A stretch of 17,684 bases of DNA from Desulforhopalus sp. (GTDB lineage: Bacteria; Desulfobacterota; Desulfobulbia; Desulfobulbales; Desulfocapsaceae): contig JALNVI010000060.1 in NCBI GenBank assembly GCA_023231425.1, positions 1 through 17,684 on the forward strand. The letters run 5' to 3'. Each line of letters begins with the position of its first letter. The first letter of the stretch is position 1. Position numbers and translations under genes: made by a program. The notes under the pieces are model-generated. The model was not told the DNA's origin and did not search any database. It was given only the letters and a program-made list of their open reading frames with translations. Shown piece by piece: positions 13,994-17,684 of the stretch.

Positions 13994-15955
13994 ATGAGCG
14001 ACCAAGTAAAACAGACCGCTATGAATTATGATATTGACCGTCCTGCTGCTGAGAATCCGATAAAAATTCAGGATCTCTCTTTGCGTGATGGCCATCAGTC
14101 TCTCTTCGCCACCCGCGGGCGGACTGAGGATATGATTCCTGTTGCCGAAAAGATGGATGAAGTCGGCTTCTGGGCCATGGAAGTATGGGGTGGTGCAACG
14201 TTCGACACTATGCACCGTTTCCTCAATGAAGACCCGTGGGAACGTCTGCGGACTCTTAAGCGCTACATTAAAAAGACCCCGTTTTCCATGTTGCTTCGTG
14301 CGCAAAACCTCGTTGGTTATCGCAACTACGCCGATGACCTCGCCGAGGCCTTTGTTGATCGGGCAGCCGAAAACGGTATGGATATTTTCCGTACCTTTGA
14401 CGCACTGAACGACTATCGGAACTTTGAGACCGTTGTAAAAGGTATCAAAAAAGCCGGTAAACACTTCCAGGGTTGTATTTGCTACACCCTGACCGAGCCG
14501 CGTCTTGGTGGTACAGTTTATAACCACGACTACTACATCAACAAAGCCAAGGCCCTGAAAGATATGGGTGCAGACTCTATCTGCCTGAAGGATATGGCTG
14601 GTCTGATGGCTCCGTATGATGCTTATGATCTGATCACGACCATTAAGAAAGAAGTCCCTGGTGTACCGATTCACCTCCATTCTCACTTCACCTCCGGGAT
14701 GTCTTCCATGACAACCCTGAAGGCTATTGAGGCTGGTTGTGATATCGTTGATACCTGTATGAGCCCCTACGCGTTTCGGACCTCTCATGCAGCCGTTGAA
14801 CCTTTGGTCATGTCACTGCTCGGGACCAACCGCGACACCGGTTTTGATATTAAGAAACTTGCTGAGATCAACGAGATCCTTGAAAGAGAGGTTATGCCGA
14901 AATACAAGCATCTCCTCAACGAACCCAAGATGTCTATCATCGACATCAACGTGCTTCTCCATCAGACTCCGGGTGGTATGCTGTCCAACCTGGTCAATCA
15001 GCTTCGCGAGATGGATGCGCTGGATCGTCTTGACGATGTTTTCAAAGAGTTGCCCCGTGTTCGGAAAGACCTTGGTTCCGTACCTCTTGTTACTCCTACT
15101 TCGCAGATTGTTGGTGTTCAAACCGTTAATAACGTCCTTAATGACAAAGACGGTGAGCGTTACACCATGATCACTGGCCAGGTCAAAGACCTCTGCTATG
15201 GTCTCTACGGGAAAACTGCTACGCCGATTGATCCCGAATTGCAGAAAAAAGCACTGGCTGGGTACGCACGTGGGGAGACTCCTATTACTGTACGTCCTGC
15301 TGAAGTTCTTGAGCCTGAACTTGAAAAAGCCAAGGCTGAAATTGGTGATCTCGCCAAAGATATGGACGACCTCATTATTTACGCTCAATTTCCGGTTACC
15401 GGGAAGAAATACCTGCAGTGGAAATATGGTATAGTTCCTCCGCCGGACAGCGTAAGAGCAATCACCATGGAAGAAGTGAAGAAAGCTGATGAACTGTTGA
15501 AAAAAGCCAAGGCTGGTGAGCTTATTGAGCCCAAAGAAGGAACTCCTGAGAAGAGTGCCAACGTCCGGACCTTCAACGTATTTATCGATGGTGAATACTT
15601 TGATGTTGATGTCGATCCTACCGGTGACGCCCCGATTATGGCTGCTCCTGCTGCTTCTGCTGCCGGCCCGGCTCGTCCTGCTGCCGCTCCTGCCGCTGCT
15701 GCTAAATCTGCACCCGCTGCACCCGCACCCGCCGCAGGCGGCGCAGGAGCTGTATGCGCACCTATGCCGGGGATGGTTATCTCCTACAGTGTAAAAGTAG
15801 GCGATGCTGTGAAAAAAGGTGATACTGTTGTTATCCTTGAAGCCATGAAGATGGAAAACGCGCTGAAAGCCACTTGTGACGGTACTGTGAAGAGCATTGA
15901 TTCTGAATCTGGCGAATCTGTTCCGAAGGGAGCTGTTCTGGCTGTAATTGAATAA
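13994..15955 (+). CDS. Carboxyltransferase 5S-type domain fused to biotin carrier (transcarboxylase/PycB/OadA type)
   Basis: This 653-residue protein joins a DRE-TIM/PYC_OADA carboxyltransferase (about 23-545) to a biotinyl domain (about 586-653). LRDGHQS (30-36), LKDMAGL with Lys199 (the lysine carbamylated in known homologues) and HLHSH with metal-binding His229/His231 mark an intact pyruvate/oxaloacetate site. An Ala/Pro-rich swinging linker spans about 549-585. The biotin site is EAMKMEN with Lys619 (codon 15848-15850). AAGGAG (13981-13986) sets the start. Annotators may call it pyruvate carboxylase subunit B or oxaloacetate decarboxylase alpha. With mmdA upstream and no biotin carboxylase or membrane decarboxylase subunits in the window, I favour methylmalonyl-CoA:pyruvate transcarboxylase with its 5S and 1.3S parts fused. 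A terminator follows. Confidence 0.93.
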   Translation: MSDQVKQTAMNYDIDRPAAENPIKIQDLSLRDGHQSLFATRGRTEDMIPVAEKMDEVGFWAMEVWGGATFDTMHRFLNEDPWERLRTLKRYIKKTPFSMLLRAQNLVGYRNYADDLAEAFVDRAAENGMDIFRTFDALNDYRNFETVVKGIKKAGKHFQGCICYTLTEPRLGGTVYNHDYYINKAKALKDMGADSICLKDMAGLMAPYDAYDLITTIKKEVPGVPIHLHSHFTSGMSSMTTLKAIEAGCDIVDTCMSPYAFRTSHAAVEPLVMSLLGTNRDTGFDIKKLAEINEILEREVMPKYKHLLNEPKMSIIDINVLLHQTPGGMLSNLVNQLREMDALDRLDDVFKELPRVRKDLGSVPLVTPTSQIVGVQTVNNVLNDKDGERYTMITGQVKDLCYGLYGKTATPIDPELQKKALAGYARGETPITVRPAEVLEPELEKAKAEIGDLAKDMDDLIIYAQFPVTGKKYLQWKYGIVPPPDSVRAITMEEVKKADELLKKAKAGELIEPKEGTPEKSANVRTFNVFIDGEYFDVDVDPTGDAPIMAAPAASAAGPARPAAAPAAAAKSAPAAPAPAAGGAGAVCAPMPGMVISYSVKVGDAVKKGDTVVILEAMKMENALKATCDGTVKSIDSESGESVPKGAVLAVIE

Positions 15956-16003
15956 GGTCCTTCTCTTCAGGACACCGTTGTATGATTGATGTTGTTGCAG
16001 TGT

Positions 16004-16044
16004 AAAAGGGCCTGTTCCTTCTTTTGAGGGGCAGGTCCTTTTTT
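16004..16044 (+). terminator. Terminator of the sucC-to-carboxyltransferase operon
   Basis: AAAAGGGCCTG (16004-16014) pairs with CAGGTCCTTTT (16032-16042) with one G-U. CCTT/AGGG (16017-16020/16027-16030) lies inside the loop, and a run of six T ends at 16044. Confidence 0.88.
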
Positions 16045-16062
16045 GTTTTCCTGAGGAGAACG

Positions 16063-16287
16063 GTGGAGGTAGATTTTCAATCAGAGGGGCGTGTCCGCCG
16101 TTTCTACCAGGACAACGCAGGGCACAGAAGGAACAATAATAACATTTTTGATGATGATGATGCGCGGGACTATGTCATCTATAAAAATATATCTAAAAAT
16201 GATCGTCGGGAGAATAAAGGAGGGTGCCTTGTCCTTCTCTTTTTTTGCCTTCTTCCGATAAGTCTGGTTAAATTGTGCTTATGGTAA
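16063..16287 (+). CDS. Small C-tail-anchored membrane protein, unrecognised
   Basis: A 74-residue product begins at GTG 16063, with GAGGAG (16053-16058) four bases upstream. The same frame extends back to an ATG at 16024, but that lies inside the terminator hairpin. The first 52 residues are hydrophilic and contain runs of four Asn and four Asp (RRNNNNIFDDDDARDY) and many Arg. Residues about 53-74 (GGCLVLLFFCLLPISLVKLC) form one hydrophobic segment at the very end, so the N-terminal part probably faces the cytoplasm. No family is recognised. It lies 166 bases before the selenoprotein gene. Bases 16288-16443 hold no gene I can see. Confidence 0.55.
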   Translation: MEVDFQSEGRVRRFYQDNAGHRRNNNNIFDDDDARDYVIYKNISKNDRRENKGGCLVLLFFCLLPISLVKLCLW

Positions 16288-16453
16288 TCTTTCGAGGTTT
16301 GAGAAAATTGCAGGGACCTCTGTTCTGTATGGCAGATTGGGAGGAGAAAACGTTTTTGACTTCAGCGAAGCAGAACCTCTCAAGATAAAAAAAAAGACGC
16401 TGGATTGATGGCCGAAGTTCTCAGATAAATGGAATTTATATATGAGGCAAAAA

Positions 16454-16687
16454 ATGAAGGCAAGTATCAGTTATTGTACAAGATGAAACTACCTGCCAAA
16501 GGCAACCAGTCTGGCTGCCAGAATTGAGAAGGCTGCAGGTGTGAGCCCCGAGCTGATCCCCGGAGAGCGTGGTGCGTTCGAAGTGGTCATAGACGGTAAA
16601 ATGATGTATTCCAAATTAGAGACAGGCAGCTTTCCCGACGAAGTAAAGCTGACCGATGAGATAGTTCGCGCCTCAGGCTCCAAATAG
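16454..16687 (+). CDS. Rdx/SelW-like selenoprotein, UGA-decoded Sec in a CxxU motif
   Basis: A 77-codon frame runs from ATG 16454 to TAG 16685-16687 with one internal TGA at 16484-16486 (codon 11). Read as selenocysteine (U), the N-terminus is MKASISYCTRUNYLPKATSL, the YCxxU signature of the SelT/SelW/SelH (Rdx) family. The part after the TGA keeps matching that family: GAFEVVIDGKMMYSKLETG and FPDEV. The frame stays open on both sides, so the TGA is not a chance stop. GAGG (16444-16447) lies six bases before the ATG. Rdx proteins have a thioredoxin-like fold, and the CxxU is expected to act in thiol redox chemistry. The exact substrate is unknown. It shares a bidirectional terminator with tpx. 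Ordinary gene finding truncates or misses it. Confidence 0.88.
16484..16526 (+). promoter_or_regulatory. Candidate bacterial SECIS element
   Basis: Directly after the TGA, GGCA (16501-16504)/TGCC (16516-16519) and CCA (16506-16508)/TGG (16512-16514) form a stem with one A-C mismatch and a GTC apical loop. CAA (16497-16499) and TTG (16524-16526) can close the base. The loop G is 23 bases after the TGA, in the usual bacterial range. The tip CAGUCUG resembles CAGGUCUG of the E. coli fdhF SECIS (from memory). A competing small hairpin TGCC/GGCA (16494-16497/16501-16504) exists. Confidence 0.65.
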
Positions 16688-16732
16688 CAGGCAGCAGGAA
16701 ACGTGAAAGACTCTACGGTTTCTGTTGAATGT

Positions 16733-16774
16733 AAAAAGGCTGACAGGTTAGATATCACCTGTCAGCCTTTTTTT
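16733..16774. terminator. Bidirectional terminator between the selenoprotein gene and tpx
   Basis: A perfect 16-bp stem, AAAAAGGCTGACAGGT (16733-16748) with ACCTGTCAGCCTTTTT (16757-16772), has an 8-base loop. T-runs follow on both strands. Confidence 0.95.
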
Positions 16775-16794
16775 ATACCATCGCGGCGAAAAGA

Positions 16795-17289
16795 TCAGAT
16801 GGCAGCAAGTGCCGCATCATAGTTTGGTTCGTTGGCGATCTCCTGCACCTGCTCGGTGTATTTGATTTTCCCATCGGCATCAATAACGATTACCGCACGG
16901 GACAAAAGACCGGTGAGAATACCTTTAGTGAATTTCACTTTGTAGTCGTCGCCGAAGCTGGCGCGAAAAGTGGATGCGGTTTCAACGTCTTTAATTCCTT
17001 CAGCACCACAGAAGCGACCGAGAGCGAAAGGGAGGTCTGCGGAGACGCAGAGCACCCTGGCGTCTGGCTTGTCGGCTGCACGTTTGTTGAATTCACGTAC
17101 GGAGGTGGCGCAGGTGGGGGTGTCAAGAGAGGGGAAGATGTTGAGGACGAGGGTGCTGCCTTTATAGTCGGCGAGGGTTGCTTCGCTGAGATCCGCTTTT
17201 ACGAGAGTAAAAGCGGGAGCTTTACTGCCGACAGCGGGAAGTTCACCAACAGTTTCAAGAGCATTTTCTCCGAGGGTAAGCTTTGCCAT
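16795..17289 (-). CDS. tpx: Thiol peroxidase (Tpx, peroxiredoxin family)
   Basis: Tpx reduces hydrogen peroxide and alkyl hydroperoxides with electrons from thioredoxin. The 164-residue product is standard length. The peroxidatic cysteine is Cys60 in FPSLDTPTCATSVREF and the resolving cysteine is Cys94 in RFCGAEGI. Both agree with the E. coli-type atypical 2-Cys enzyme. AAGGAG (17300-17295 on this strand) lies five bases before the ATG. It is convergent with the selenoprotein gene, so two small thiol-redox proteins sit side by side. No signal peptide is seen, so it is cytoplasmic. Confidence 0.97.
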   Translation of the reverse strand: MAKLTLGENALETVGELPAVGSKAPAFTLVKADLSEATLADYKGSTLVLNIFPSLDTPTCATSVREFNKRAADKPDARVLCVSADLPFALGRFCGAEGIKDVETASTFRASFGDDYKVKFTKGILTGLLSRAVIVIDADGKIKYTEQVQEIANEPNYDAALAAI

Positions 17290-17326
17290 GATATCTCCTT
17301 TGTAATGTTTTTTTTAATGTCTTTTT

Positions 17327-17379
17327 GTATAATATTCCCGATTCGATCGGGACTTCAGTATCCAGTATTCAACTGGTAC
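17327..17379 (-). promoter_or_regulatory. Candidate tpx control region with two dyad symmetries
   Basis: Upstream of tpx, CCCGAT-TCG-ATCGGG (17337-17351) is a perfect inverted repeat directly beside the -10-like TATTAT (17334-17329 on this strand). A second, CCAGT-ATTCA-ACTGG (17362-17376), can extend to GTA/TAC past one bulge. No good -35 was found. The placement suggests operators for a regulator, whose identity cannot be read. Confidence 0.35.
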
Positions 17380-17476
17380 CTCTCTTTTTCAGATTGTTGC
17401 TTCAACAACGTATAACACTAAAAATTATCCTTCGATTGTCAAGCTGAGAGGGGGCGTTACGCGTCTCTTTCTGTGG

Positions 17477-17497
17477 CCTCCCCCGCGGGCGGGGAGG
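17477..17497. other. GC-rich hairpin upstream of tpx
   Basis: CCTCCCC (17477-17483) pairs with GGGGAGG (17491-17497) around a 7-base loop in otherwise AT-rich DNA. No T-run adjoins it closely on either strand, so its role as a terminator is doubtful. Confidence 0.35.
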
Positions 17498-17544
17498 GGC
17501 TGTCTTTAAAAAAAGATGCTGGAATTCCAGGAAGAATCAGGGGC

Positions 17545-17684
17545 TCAGGATGAAGGATCAGCAGCAGTTCCCGGAGCAAAATAACCTAAGATGCTGAAAT
17601 AATTATTAAAAACCAAGAAAAGTTTACGAAGCCAATTTCTAACTGCTTGATTTTCCAGGATTCTTTCTTTTTTGCCTTTTATTG
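17545..17684 (-). CDS. Possible 3' end of a minus-strand gene (5' end outside window)
   Basis: On the minus strand a frame is open for 45 codons from the window edge to a TGA at 17547-17545. It encodes a basic/hydrophobic tail including VRNWLRKLFLVFNNYFSILG and ending APGTAADPSS. The composition looks protein-like, but the open length alone is weak evidence. No family is recognised. A 12-bp palindrome CTGGAATTCCAG (17519-17530) lies just past the stop. Confidence 0.3.
   Translation of the reverse strand, partial: IKGKKERILENQAVRNWLRKLFLVFNNYFSILGYFAPGTAADPSS

Noticed and set aside
16489..16758. 89-codon minus-strand frame
   Set aside because: It is the antisense of the selenoprotein gene and runs through the bidirectional terminator.

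Overview
The window reads as a piece of a chromosome from an anaerobic, propionate-linked bacterium, most likely a Desulfobulbales-type member of the Desulfobacterota. This is an inference. It rests on long-form phosphotransacetylase, a split methylmalonyl-CoA carboxyltransferase set next to succinyl-CoA synthetase, a CoA-transferase/GNAT fusion, and a UGA-recoded selenoprotein. No rRNA, tRNA, CRISPR array or intact transposase was found.

Layout. Bases 1-553 hold the possible tail of an unrecognised gene and the first of a family of intergenic repeats. Then come pta (554-2659), a 620-base intergenic region with a second repeat and a structured palindromic stretch, and grpE-dnaK (3282-5910), closed by a strong terminator. 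A third repeat runs into the start of trpS, and a fourth follows trpS just before a bidirectional terminator. On the minus strand lies a 631-residue acetyl-CoA hydrolase/transferase fused to a GNAT acetyltransferase. After a 660-base divergent region, an operon runs sucC-sucD-mmdA-small protein-carboxyltransferase/biotin protein (9948-15955) and ends in a terminator. The last part holds a small membrane protein, a 77-residue Rdx/SelW-like selenoprotein with in-frame UGA at codon 11, a shared bidirectional terminator, tpx on the minus strand, and an AT-rich tail that may contain the end of another minus-strand gene.

How the genes work together. The 12S-like (mmdA), small, and 5S+1.3S-like (biotin) proteins, with no biotin carboxylase beside them, fit a transcarboxylase. 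Such an enzyme moves CO2 between oxaloacetate/pyruvate and propionyl-/methylmalonyl-CoA. SucCD would convert succinyl-CoA to succinate with nucleotide phosphorylation, and Pta would handle the acetyl-CoA/acetyl-phosphate step. The hydrolase/GNAT fusion sits divergently to this operon and has Gln where the family's catalytic Glu should be, so it may sense acyl-CoA and acetylate proteins rather than transfer CoA.

The most notable items are: (1) the selenoprotein hidden by its UGA codon, with a SECIS-like hairpin; (2) a family of four same-strand, ~140-160 bp intergenic repeats whose ends are inverted repeats that co-vary; (3) the Glu-to-Gln change in the CoA-transferase/GNAT fusion; (4) the small conserved-looking protein between the two carboxyltransferase genes.
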